Below, in pieces: positions 13,405 to 25,408 of a stretch of DNA of 64,000 nucleotides (position 1 is its first letter; every line of letters starts with the position of its first letter). The position numbers and the translations under genes were made by a program. This DNA comes from Tetrahymena elliotti 4EA (Eukaryota; Ciliophora; Oligohymenophorea; Hymenostomatida; Tetrahymenidae), in the NCBI GenBank assembly GCA_000231825.2, contig JH720317.1, positions 437,161 through 501,160 on the forward strand. Reading direction: 5' to 3'. The notes under the pieces are model-generated. The model did not search any database, had not been told where the DNA came from, and saw only the letters and a program-made list of their open reading frames with translations.

Positions 13405-14290
13405 GGTATTTCATTATTTTCATATTCTAAATTTATGATTTCATAATATCATCTTTCTTTGCAATTTTAAAATTAGTGTCAATTATTTGTTTAAATCAGT
13501 TTTAGAATTTAATTATGAAGAATTATTAATCAAAATCACACCAAAAATAAGCGTCTTATTAGTTTTTAGCTTTAATAAAAATCTTATTTTATTTACCATT
13601 CAAAATATTCAGTTTAGAAAAAAATTAATTAAATCAAATAATTATTAACTATTTATAGGAGGGTAAATATTTTCTTATTAATACAGGATATGTCTATACT
13701 TCTATTTATATTTTGGAGAGATCAGCTAAGTAGAAAATGAGTTTATTTTTAATAGATTCAAGCATAATTAAAATATATTATATTGCTTTCTGGAATATTT
13801 AAAGTTATTTGTACTTTCTAAAATAAAGAAACCAAGCTGTATTTACATAAATTTTATAAGAGAAATCAAAAAATTATTGATTATAATTATTAAAAACTCT
13901 TTGCTTATTTTAGAAATTGTGAAGAAAGTTGAAATAATTTGTTTCTGATCTTAGACCTTAGTTTTATTAATAACAATCAAATTTTTTAATATCTTCTGAT
14001 GTATTTTTGATATACTAAAATTTGAAATAAAAAATATATTCCAACATATTAATATTTATAAATCTTAAATGATATTAAATATATTAATATTTATTATACT
14101 TAAATTATAAACAAAAGATACAGCTAAATTCTTCCATAAATCTTAAGATTTGTATTTATTCGCATACATTTTATAGATTTCCAAAACTTCAAATAAGTAT
14201 TTAAATAATTTAATATACCTGTACTGCATATATCTTAAAAATAAAAATACATTCTTAAGAACTAAATTCTTAGTAAAAATCATTCAGCAA
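13405..14290. repeat. Degenerate direct repeat, copy A
   Basis: Noncoding DNA that recurs in diverged form at about 14530-15230. Shared landmarks in the same order are: caattatttgtttaaat, a segment with aattatttaaagttatttgta or close to it, aaattattaaaaactctttg, ttagttttattaataacaat, gatgtatttttgat, aaatcttaagatttgtattt, and a closing segment containing cctgtactg and atatatctta. Many small insertions and substitutions separate the copies, so the duplication is old. Confidence 0.6.
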
Positions 14291-14309
14291 CTACTTTAAT
14301 TTGCTTCAA

Positions 14310-14390
14310 AATACTAAATTATTTAGTTTTATTAATAACAATAAAATTTTTTTAGTATCTTGCTATGTGTTTTTGATATTTAAAGATATA
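14310..14390. repeat. Partial third copy of the repeat's central segment
   Basis: The segment with ttagttttattaataacaat followed by a tttttgatatt-like stretch occurs here again between the two long copies, ending in a short (TA)n run. It suggests more than one round of duplication. Confidence 0.45.
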
Positions 14391-14529
14391 TATATATATA
14401 GTACCCTAAGGTACTGCCTATTCGGCTACATACAGTTTTACAGTTTACAGTATAATCTTATGTTATGTTGAATCTATTTTACAATTTAAATAATTCTATA
14501 TTACAGAAAATTAGATAATGGATGGTATA

Positions 14530-15300
14530 TTTTTTAATTTTTTGAGGTTGTTATTCCATAAAATCATTTTTCTATTCAATTTTAAAATAGGATCAATTAT
14601 TTGTTTAAATATGCTTTAAAATTTGATTATGAAGAACAAATAATCAAGAAATCACACAAAATATTGAGCTCATTAACGTAGAAAATAAATTTCTTTTTAA
14701 TCTATCCAAACATAATTAAAATTTTTTGGCTTTTTGGAATTATTTAAAGTTATTTGTAGTTTCTAAATATAGAGGTGCATTTACATAGATTTTAGAAAGA
14801 TAAATTAAGGAAAAATAAAGTTTGTATCAAAATTATTAAAAACTCTTTGATAATTGTGAAGAAAATTTAAATAATTTGTTTTTGATCTTATATCTTAGTT
14901 TTATTAATAACAATAAAATTGTTTAATCTTTTGATGTATTTTTGATCAACGAAAATTTGAAATAAAATAACAAATATATTTATTCCATCACATAAATATT
15001 TCTAAATCTTAAATAATATATCAGAAATTTCATTTTATTTTACTTAAATTATTTACAAAAGATACAATCTAAATTCTTCTATAAATCTTAAGATTTGTAT
15101 TTATTCACATAAATTTGATAGATTTCTAGCGCTTCAAATAAGTATTGAAATAAATGAATACACCTGTACTGAATATATCTTATAAATAAAAATATATTCT
15201 TTAGAACTAATTTCTTAGTAAAAATAAGTATTTAAATAAATGAATAAACCTTTACTATACAAATCTTAAAAATAAGAATACATTCTTTAGATCTTATATT
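14530..15300. repeat. Degenerate direct repeat, copy B
   Basis: The second long copy of the unit seen at 13405-14290, in the same orientation. Its last about 70 bp are themselves duplicated: a segment with agtattgaaataaatgaatacacctgtact near 15140 recurs as agtatttaaataaatgaataaacctttact at about 15226-15290. No coding capacity. Confidence 0.6.
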
Positions 15301-15541
15301 TTTTAAAAATCAACCAGTAATAATTTTTATTTATCTTCAAATACTAAATCATTTTGTAATGTCATCTGTTTAATTTAGGAGACTCTTTGATTTATATATT
15401 TTATTATTATTACCATCTCTTTTTTAAGGTTAATCTTTTATAATTTTTACAAGTGATTAAAAGGATCAGCTTAATCACGATATTTTATTAATAGTTTAAA
15501 AATATTAGAGAATAGATATCTTTAAAGTTCATTTTTTAAAA

Positions 15542-18500
15542 ATGTAGGAAAATTAAAAAAGTGATTCACAAAATCAAAAGCTTATTGGCTTCTTTGATCA
15601 TTTTTTGAAGGAAAATAACTTAGATACAAATTAAAGCATACCTATGATGCAGAAATTAAATGAAAACTATTTGTCTTTTACAAAAGATTTAAAAGATTTC
15701 TAAAGTTTTATTTGCGTGCATGTAGAAAATTCTGAAAAAATTTAAGAATTTGACCTAAAAGTTAAGAATCTTTACTAACAATGCTTATCGTTTTATTCAG
15801 AAAGCTCGAAAATCGAAAATGAAAAGTCTTAAAAAAGAGACTCTGATGAAAAAGAGGAGATTGAAGAAAAGAAAGAGGAGTTCTTTGATGATAAAGATAG
15901 TAGTTTAGAAGAAAATAAGGCTATATCTATTTTTGATATTTAAGTAGAATGGTAAGAAATCAATAAAAAAGAAAATTTGATTGAAAATCTTAAAATATAT
16001 GGAGGAATAGAAATACCTGAAAGATAATTATTGGAATAGAATTTAGAAGCTATATTGAATAAATAGCCTGAAAAGATTTGTGGGATTGATAAATTAGAAA
16101 CTTAAATTTAAAAGAATTACATAACTACTTTTAATAATAGCTCAATAAAATAATAGATTTCTTCTTATTTATCTAATGATTAAAGAACAGAAGCTGATTT
16201 AAATAAAATAAAAGAAGAGTTTTTAAATTTTTTTAATCAAAAAAACATTTAAGAAATGATTTAATAAGATATTGAATATGAAGGAGAAGAAGGAGAAAAA
16301 GAAAAAAAACCAGAAAAAATATTTGAAGATTCTAAAAGTCTAATATTAAAAAAGGAATTTGAAATTTCCTAAATTAAAATTATCAAAGATCTTTCAATTA
16401 AAAATAAAAATAAATTGAAAAGTTAATATGAAATATCTCGATTAAGTGAGATGATATCTTTAAAATAATTATGTTAAGTATACTTAGACAAAAAGAATAA
16501 TTCTAACTTAGATATCGAAACAATTGATTCAGATAGTACCCCATAAACAAATTCAGATATAAACCAAACTATAATATTTAATAAACTAAGAGAAAAAATT
16601 TAATAGTTTAGTAATCTTGACAACTAATTAATAAATTAAATCATTTAAGAAATGAAAGAGAAAGGCTTTGAATCTATGCTTTACAAAAAGAATATTTAAT
16701 CAAATATTCATGTTAACTAATAGATGTTTGAAATTCATCAAAATATACCTTTCCTTAATTTAAAAACTATTAAGGTTTGTCAGTTATATTTTTAGAGTTT
16801 GAATCTTGGCGAGCTTGAATGTTAAAATATTCTAGATTAATATTTTTATAAAATTCCTGACTACTAAATGGATGAAACTAAAATTCAAAGGCTCAAATAA
16901 ATAGAATAATTTATTTTTGAAAATGTGCCTACAAAAAACTATATTTAATAGATACTTAACTTAAGCTTGAAGCAAAAAATATAAAGTTTACGAAAAGAGT
17001 AAGTTTAAATCTAAGTAGATGATACATTTTACTTTTAGAATTTTATTAATACTTAATCTAATTTAGAGTAGCTGATTGCCTAATAATAGTTAGATAAATC
17101 ACATCCTGATTTTTTCATCATAGATTAAATATATAAAAGTAATTCCCTAAATAGCCTTTATTTAAAGTCTCTGCTTTTATTAGAAATACAAAAACCAAAA
17201 GATGATGGAAAACTCTACTTTAGTTAAATCTATCAATTTCTAAATGATTTTAAAAATAAAGGTATTGAAATCCTTAACAATAATAATCAAGATGTAGTTG
17301 AAATTTTGAAAATAAAAGACCATTTCAATAATGCAGAATAGTTAAATAAACTTGATAAATACTATATCGAATTATTTACATATGGTTGTTCTTAGAGTGA
17401 CAAATTTCAATTAGAATTAATTTAACATATTCTGAATGTATTGTTAAATGACTTTTAATTAACCCAAGAAAAAGTTTCATAATTATCTAAATAAATCTTT
17501 AAAACAGGTCTTAAATTTTTTTATCAATTAGATGAAAATGAATATAAAAATAATAAAAATGAAGGTTTAGCTTAAATAGAATAAAGACTACAAAAAAATG
17601 AGATTTTGAAGAGAATATATGGAAATGATCTTTATAAAGCAAAGGATGAAAGTTTATAGTTTTATGTTGACTTTGAGAATCAATTAGAATTACAAAAGAA
17701 GAGAGATTAGCTATTTTAAGCAGATAAAAAATATATTAATATAAACAAGCTACTAGAGTATCATAATCCTTAAGAAAAATTAACTTCAATGTCAGATTGG
17801 TACAAAGAAATTGCATAGCTATTTGTAGAAGATTTAGGTTTTTCTGAGAGATTATTTGATCTCTTAATTTATTTGGCTAAAAGAAAATAAAATTTAGATA
17901 AAATATACATAAGCATTTAAGAAAATATTGAAAATCTTAAAAAAAATAATAATGATAAATTTTTTGTCAACAAAAAGACAGCCGTAGAATATCTTATGCG
18001 ATCTTCTGATGATGAATCTTAGTATAAATTAACATTAATGCTTGGATTTGCAAATCCTTTACCTTTAATAACTACAAGGATAGATGATACCCATAATCAG
18101 CTCTTGCTTGTTCAAGAATTTTTTTGTCATAATTTTTGGCTTCTAAATTAATCTGATAGAGTTATTGCTTCTATTGGTGTAGGATTTTAGAAGGGCAAAT
18201 CTGATTTTTTAAATTAAATATTTGCAACTAATTTTGCCTTAAGCGACTATTCTTATAGCTTTATGTAAAGTGTTGACATAGAGTCTAATAACATTTTCTT
18301 ATAGAATAAAAGAGAGTATTTTATTGCAGATTTTCATGGTGATGCTAGTTTAATGAATGAATAATATATTTTAGGTTTCTTTGTTTACTATATAATATAA
18401 GTTAGTGCAAGAGTTTTCTAAAATAAATAGACTGAGTAACTGGAGAAGATAATAAATTTACTTGAAAGTAATAAAAAGAATTATTGTTTAGTTATTCGTG

Positions 18501-21500
18501 ATTTCAATCAAAAAATTGATATTAAATCATATGATAATAAAAATTTTGCTTATGAGAAATTCTCAAACCCTCTAATAGAAAATAAAAATGCAATTTTAAT
18601 TCCTAATATTTAAAATCTAAATAAAAATGATAAAAAAATCCACATAAATAAATTAAGAAAATTGATCAATAGTTATATTATCTAGAATTCTGATTAAGCT
18701 TATTCAAGAGATTTATTCATAGAAAGATTTTTTAAGAAAAACAATAATTAATTTGGACCAAAAGTACAAGAATCAATAGAAAAAGCTGAAAAGGTCTATT
18801 TATCTGTATAAAATATTTGCAATTCACTCCAAAACTAAATAAGCCTTGAACAATCAAATATCTTCAAATTATACAGTATTTTTTCTAAGTACAAAAGAAA
18901 AGATATGGAATTCAATTATAGAAAATTTTAATTCCTGAGTAAAGAATAAGTTGAAAAGAGGTATCAAAAGTTTTCAAAATATGAATATGAGTACTAAAAT
19001 GCTTAAATATCTGATACATCATAAATTTTTAAAGAATTTGAGAAGTTAATTTTGGAAGAAAAAAATCCTTACATTTGCATGCTATTACTGAGAAACATTA
19101 ACAATTAAAACATAAAAAAACTAAAAGAAAAGAAAAAAGATATAGAATAGTCTTCTTGTATCTTAAAATAAAGTGAAAAATAAAAAAATATTCTAAAAAT
19201 AGAAAATAAAATATTAAACTCATCTTTTTCTGTTGAGTTATTTTAGAGAGAAATGATATAAGTTTGGGAAAAAAAAAATAAGGATAGCAAAGAAAAAGAT
19301 GATAAATATATATAATTTTCTGCTTCTAATATTTATAATGGTTTCCCTTTTGAAATTATTGATGGGGAAACTTTTTATTATCCTTTTGAATTTTTAAAAG
19401 AGTGTTTTTCTTGCTAATATTTTACGGATAAGAGATTTTGTATTATTAGTATTATTGGACCTTAAAATTCAGGCAAATCAACACTATTAAACTATTTCTT
19501 GGGATGTGATTTCTATGTTTCTGAAGGAAGATGTACCAGAGGTATTTATGGCACTCTTGTTAAATCTAAGATTGATTAATTTGATTATATTTTGGTAATT
19601 GATTCAGAAGGTCTTCTATCTCAAGAAAAAAATGATCCAGATTTTGATAGAAGATTAACTTTGTTTTGTTTATCAGTCAGTTAGTTTTTAATAATTAATG
19701 TAAAAGATTAACTCACTCCTGAAATTACTAAAATATTAGAGCTTTGTGTAGATATTTCAAGTGATTTAAAATCAAATAAGATACCAAAAAGGATAGTAGA
19801 GATTGTTTTTAATTAAAAGGCCGATCCAAATAAATTAACAGATTCTGGCGCAGTCTAAGAAGCTATGAAATTTTTTGAATCATAGAATAAAATAATTGAT
19901 CATATAGAAATAAATAGCTAAAATGTTACTAATCTACCATCTGCATTTTCTTATAAGCATATAGAAGTTGATGAGCAAACAAAATGGAGTTTTTTAAAAA
20001 CTCAAATAAATTTTGTTGAAGGTGTGTAAAAATTAGGAGATAAAATTATAAAAAAAGTAATTAATATTTGCTAAAAAGATGAATAATAGTTTAGATTTGT
20101 TAAAAGTATTCCAGAATTACTCTAAATGATGAAAAATATTTATGATACAATAGTAGAAAATTCAGATCTAACAGCCTATTAAGATATTTTACATAAATAA
20201 AATGATAAAAGAGTTAAACAGTATATAAAGGAGAATATAGCAAATAAAGAAATTTTAAAAGAAGAAAATTATTCTTAATTTACAAAAAAAGATATTGAGA
20301 ATTTTCTTGAAGACAAATTCTCTTGTTTAGAAAAACAAATAAATGATAAAGTATAATAAGAATTTTAATTTTAAGTTTAAACAGAAATTTTGCAATCAAA
20401 CTAAGAATATATAAAAAAATATCTTGAATCACTGAAGAATAATTTATCAAATAATATTGCTTTGGATAAGAAGATAAAAGACTTAGAATAAAAAATAAGA
20501 GAAAAAAAAGCAAATTTATTAAAATAGGCTGTTTAACTTAAATAATTTACTTAAGAAGAATAGAAAAAAATTTTTGAATAAAAATATGGAGATATTGAAT
20601 CTGAAGCATAGAAAGAGTCTGATATAGAAGATATTGAGATTCTCTATTTGTATGTAAAAAAAAATTTCTAAATGCAAATTGATTGGATAAACCAAAAAAA
20701 ACTTACAAAAGAATATAAATTTGATACTGATTTAGAAGATACACTTAAGAAAGAAAAAAATGGATTTATTTTCTTTCCAAATTAAAAAAATATAAAAAAA
20801 AACTTGTATCAAGAATAAAATAATATTCTAATTTAAAAAAAGCTTTAAAATATTGAAAATATCTTTTTAAAAAGATTAGAATATTTAAAAAATTATTTAT
20901 AGGCTCCAGATTTTATAGATGAACGTTCTAACCCTGATTAAATGAATGAATCTTTGAAAAATATATACAAAATTAAGTTAAATTAAAAATTCTATGACTT
21001 GAGGTAAGATTCTCCTGAGAACATAATCTAATTCTATACGTTATCAAAATATATTGAAATGATTTTTAAAATAGAGGATGATACTTCTTTAGATAATGAG
21101 GAGTGTAGATTTTAGTAATTATTTTAGTAGAAAAAAAGAAATACTTTTGATATTCATAAATATTTACAAACAAATAATAATAAAAAATAATATCAAGATG
21201 ATACAAATTTTGATAACTAAAGACTAAAAGATGTAGCTAGAATAGTATTAAATAATTGGCTGAGAGATTTAAAATAGGAAGATTTAAATTCAACAATATT
21301 TAATTTGAAAGATTATTTAAAAAGTATTAATATTTAAATTAAAAAAGAAATAGAATTAGCAAAAAAAGTAGACCAAAATTTAATATCTAAAATAGCTAAT
21401 TCAATTTAAGAAAAAATTTATTTATAAAATATTTAATTGCAAGCTTATGAAATGTAAATTTCAGATATTGGATCAAACTTTTTGAAAAATATGGCAATGT

Positions 21501-23242
21501 AAGAGCTGTTTTATTTTCATTTACAAAATTAAAAAAACAGAATTCAATAAATGATTTATAAAAATCTAAACGATGAAGAGAAATAATCCCTAAAAATATA
21601 GTTTTTAGAAAATGCTATTGATAAAGAAAAATTGATGTTAAATGAGCTTTTGAATTCAATAAATTGTTTTTTGGAAAATAATTATTAGAAGATAACTAAA
21701 AAGATAATAATAAATACTCTTGATAAATACAAGGACAACCTTTGCAAGGAAAATATCGTTTAAAAAATTTAAAAAAAATTTTAATTGGAAAATGATGAAA
21801 CTTAAATTGATTCAATTTTAGAGTATATTAATGACCCTAACAAGGTAATTTAAGATTTTGTTTCAAAACAAGCAATTTAAATCCAGGAAGGACTTTTAAA
21901 TGAAATTAGTTAAATAAAATAAAAAATAATTGAAAATGTAGCAATTCTGTTAGGCTAAATATATTCTCTAATTAAAAAGTAAAATCTATAGAGCATGCAT
22001 AAAGAACCTCATAATTTTCTTTAAGATATTTACAAAAATTATATAAGAAAAGATTTTTCTGAAAATATTTCGTTATCAAAAGAAGCAGAAATAAAAAACC
22101 TTTTTAAATAATTTTGCCAATTTCACTAGTAGCCATTATTTGAATCAATTGAATAGATTAAACTTATTTATCATTAATTATAACAATCAATATAAAAGAT
22201 TCAAGATAAAATTAAAAATTTTACCCCAACTGAAAATATTGAAAATGAATTTTAAAATATAAATTAATATTTAATTTGTAATGCTAAGTGTCCTTGTTGT
22301 GGATAAGTTTGTGATTAAGATCACTGGAAATACCCAGAAATATAGATAGGGAAATCAATAAATAAACATTGTGCTAATAATGGCCATAGGTTTGCTGCAT
22401 TTAATAGAGTATGGATTGAGAAATAAAATTTACCAGCTCTGATCATGTGCTCTGATTATGATGATGAAACTTAAATAAAATTTTAAAATACATAATTAAG
22501 ATGGAGTAAATTCAAAGAATAACACAACAGTTGGGATTGGATGATAGGAATCTAGTAAGGAACAAAAGAAAAACAAAGAATGGTGTATTAAGTATTATGG
22601 AAGAAAGTTGGAAAATAAATTTGCGATGAAATGAAAATTGAATATCATGAAACATGCAGTTAAGAAATCATAGATTTATGTAAAAAATAAACTAATCCCA
22701 TACACTTTATAATTGTTTTTGATGAAAGTGTAAGTATGAATGGGTAAAAGTGGGAAAACCTAACAAAAGAATTGTTAAACTTTGTTGATAGCAGATATAA
22801 TTTTACTGGTTAAGATTTTTGTACCTTAATTGGATTTGATCATCAAGCTAAAGTTTACGTAACACTAGAATAGTTAAATGATTTATTAAAATCAAAAATA
22901 CCTGTTGTAAATTCTTAAGGGAGTACATGTTTTGCTTCTGCTCTTTAGTAAGTTATTAATGTTTTAAATTTATAAGAGAGTAAACTATTCAAGAAAAATA
23001 CTGTAATTTTCTTCTTATCAGATGGTGAAGCTTCTAAACCAGATACTGAAATATAGTAGCTTTTGTAATTCAGTTCTTTAATAAAATTAATTTAATTTGT
23101 TGGTTTTGGTAAAAATAATTTTAAAATTTTAAAATCCATGGCAAGAGATCTTGCTAATTTAAATGCTACCTTTTAAAATGTTATCAATTAAGAATAGCTT
23201 AAAGACGAACTTTCTTTTCTGTCAATTATTATACCAAGTTGA
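15542..23242 (+). CDS. Giant VLIG/GVIN-like GTPase with C-terminal von Willebrand A domain
   Basis: A single 7701-nt ciliate-code frame (2566 residues). All recognisable motifs lie in the same frame, so I see no intron. Residues 1-800 are charged and helical. A first G-domain-like segment has GVGFQKGKS at about 879-887. A second has the P-loop GPQNSGKST at about 1306-1314, DSEG at about 1354 and NQKAD at about 1424, matching the G1, G3 and G4 elements of VLIG-type (very large inducible) GTPases. A long coiled region follows. Near 2250-2300 there is a Cys/His cluster (CPCCGQVC, then H..C...GHR) of the type found near the C-terminus of GVIN proteins. The vWA domain has MIDAS residues DESVS (D2394), STC (T2462) and SDG (D2494). 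Likely a cytosolic mechano-GTPase that may assemble; the partner bound by the vWA domain is unknown. Family placement is from motif recognition, not a search. Confidence 0.85.
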
Positions 23243-23447
23243 TTTTTTTAATCTCTAATTTAATAAAGATACTTAATTTTATATTTTTTGTAATCTCTAG
23301 TATAAATAACAATATTATTATCTTCAACTTTATTTTTTATTTCATAAAGAAAAGATTAAATTTAAAATTAAAATAGTTTCAAAATATAATTAGAGCAAAT
23401 TAAAAATAATTTAATAAATAATTCAACAAAATTATTTCAATAGAATA

Positions 23448-24690
23448 TGTGAATTTGCTAGGTCTTTGGTACGATAAACATCAGAAAAATGTTGGACATA
23501 TTTTAACACTTTACAATATGGTGTCATAAAATCCATTTTTTACCCCCAACAATTTCTAAAAATTAATTTAAAAAAAATAATCTAATCTCTAAATAAAATT
23601 GATGAGGTATCTTAATAAACAGATTAAAAAATATAAGATGCTTAACAAACTTCCTTATTAAATTCAATCAATTCTGACAATATTGATGACATTAAAAATA
23701 TTTTAAATAAGTTAATTTATAGTTTTAATCAATCATAAAATAAAATCAAAAAAATGTAAAAATCAAATGATTTCTTAAGCTCATAGATAGAATAAAAGTA
23801 AATTATTAATAATAAATAAAATTAAGATATTATAAATCTAAAGCTATTATAAAAGGCAAAAATATTACCTATTGATTTAAGTAATCAATTTCAAATTTAA
23901 ATGACATTGAGAACTAAACTGTGTAGAGTAAAGTGAAGATTTGTATAGATGAAATAAAGGGCTAATAAGAAGGTAATATGTATCTCACAATTGAAAAAAG
24001 ATTAATTAGACCTCTATTTTAATAACATTTATTTATGGGTAATTCTCAAATAAGAAGATAATGTATATTCATCAGTAATTAAAAAATTAGGTAATTATTC
24101 ATAGGTCATTAAAAATCATGAGACTTATTAGATTACAAAAGTTATATAATTTAAGTTTATAAAGCTGTTCCTGGAATTAAATTAATTTTTGTTTAAAAAT
24201 TGCATGTTTGTTGTCTTCTTTATTATTTTTTTATGAGAATTTGTCAAGTTTTGAAATTTATTTTTCAAGAACGAATTATCTAGACATACCATAAAAACTT
24301 ATGATGATTTCCAAAAAACTAAGTTTTTTATATTGATAAGAAAGTCTAAGAGTACTATTTATTAGATTCTGTAAAATTTAAAAATAACTTCTAATACAGA
24401 AAAGAGTCTAAAGAGTATTACTTCACATTTACAAACATGTAATACCCTATTTTAATTTCAACCAAATCATTTATACTAGCAAATAATGATGAATAGGTTT
24501 TTAAAATAATAAAACGCATTAAAGTATTTTCATTATTTTGGATTAATTAAGTGAATTATCGATATATATATATTAGTAATTATTAATTGAAAGATACTAA
24601 TTAGATTGATTGTAATTAAACATTTTTCATTCAGTCTAAGCAATATTAATATATAAATATATGGAAAATAATCAATGCATAATTTAAAGC
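23448..24690 (+). pseudogene. Decayed coding region with frameshift and internal TGAs
   Basis: Protein-like sequence with ciliate codon use but no intact frame. From 23448 to about 23905 one frame runs open, with a Cys-containing start (CEFARSLVRQTSEKCW) and then Gln/Asn/Lys-rich coiled-coil-like sequence. A one-base shift near 23905-23915 moves the coding signal to another frame (KVKICIDEIKGQQEG, LIRPLFQQHLFMGNSQIRR, YIIQVYKAVPGIKLIF). That frame then meets TGA at 24119 and a double TGA at 24302-24307, with coding-like sequence on both sides. No start codon fits. Introns could rescue parts but no GT..AG pair removes the TGAs cleanly. Possibly a relic of the large ciliate B-box/coiled-coil families; that identification is weak. 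Confidence 0.5.
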
Positions 24691-24742
24691 TTTGAAATAA
24701 AAAAAGTTGAATACTATTATTTATTCTATTACAATTTTTAAA

Positions 24743-25408
24743 TCATAGAACAATATTATTTATTTGAGGTATTTTAGCCTATTAGTTATTGTTATAAACT
24801 ACTCCTTATCCATTCATCAGAGGTTATTAATACATAGGTTATTAATACATGGGTTATTAATACATAGGTTAACCATTTTAGTATTAAGCTTAATATTAGG
24901 GAGCAGGAATAAATATATCCTGTACAGGATAACCTTGATTTAATCCATTCAAATTATTTAATTGTTAAAAATTTTAGTTAAACTCCATTTACTATAAATT
25001 TAAGTTTTATTATTGTTAGAGAGCCAAAGTTTGTATTTTTTATCTCTACTACTTTCTCTTTTGATAGCAATAACATCCTATTATTAATATAACTAAGAAT
25101 GAAACTCCAAGAACTACTCCTACAATAATTCCTACTTTGGTACTTGTAGAGCAAGACCAGTTTGAATTAGTGCAATCCTAAAAACATTATTAACATGAAT
25201 CTTAGTTAACTGAAGATTTGCATGAGTCATAGCAGGATTCTTAGCTGCAATCATCAGTATATGAACAAGAACTTTTTCTTGATACGCATTTTGCAAATGG
25301 TGAATAGAAAGGGCATGAATATGAATCGAAGCAATTTTAATTGCAATAGTATAAATCACAATAGCAAGACCCAATAAACACGCTTAAAATAAGAATTATC
25401 TTGATCAT
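24743..25408 (-). CDS. Type I membrane protein, Cys-rich ectodomain, Gln-rich tail (cluster member 1)
   Basis: A single-exon 221-residue frame. Order: signal peptide (MIKIILILSVFIGSCYC), a short ectodomain of about 75 residues with some 14 cysteines, many in C..(x)C or CxxC spacing (CSYTDDC, ESCYDSC, CQQCFQDC), one strong membrane helix (VGIIVGVVLGVSFLVILIIG), a KRKQQRQK stop-transfer, and a cytoplasmic tail rich in Gln/Asn with three exact PMYQQ repeats. Before the repeats the tail has GYPVQDIFIPAP. Two more genes with the same plan follow at 27279-28010 and 29169-29855 on the same strand. It is likely a plasma or ciliary membrane receptor-like protein; the ligand is unknown and no enzyme domain is present. 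Confidence 0.8.
24822..24866. repeat. 15-bp tandem repeat, 3 copies, coding
   Basis: ggttattaatacata, ggttattaatacatg, ggttattaatacata. On the minus strand these encode the three PMYQQ repeats in the tail of the membrane protein at 24743-25408. Confidence 0.95.

Noticed and set aside
14400..14417. agtaccctaaggtact inverted repeat, resembling part of homing-endonuclease or rDNA target sequences
   Set aside because: Only a 6-bp stem around CTAA with no rDNA or intron context; the similarity covers too few bases to mean anything.
15542..23242. Reading this region as many short separate genes under the standard code
   Set aside because: All TAA/TAG interruptions vanish with the ciliate code, and the GTPase, Cys/His and vWA motifs then lie in one common frame.
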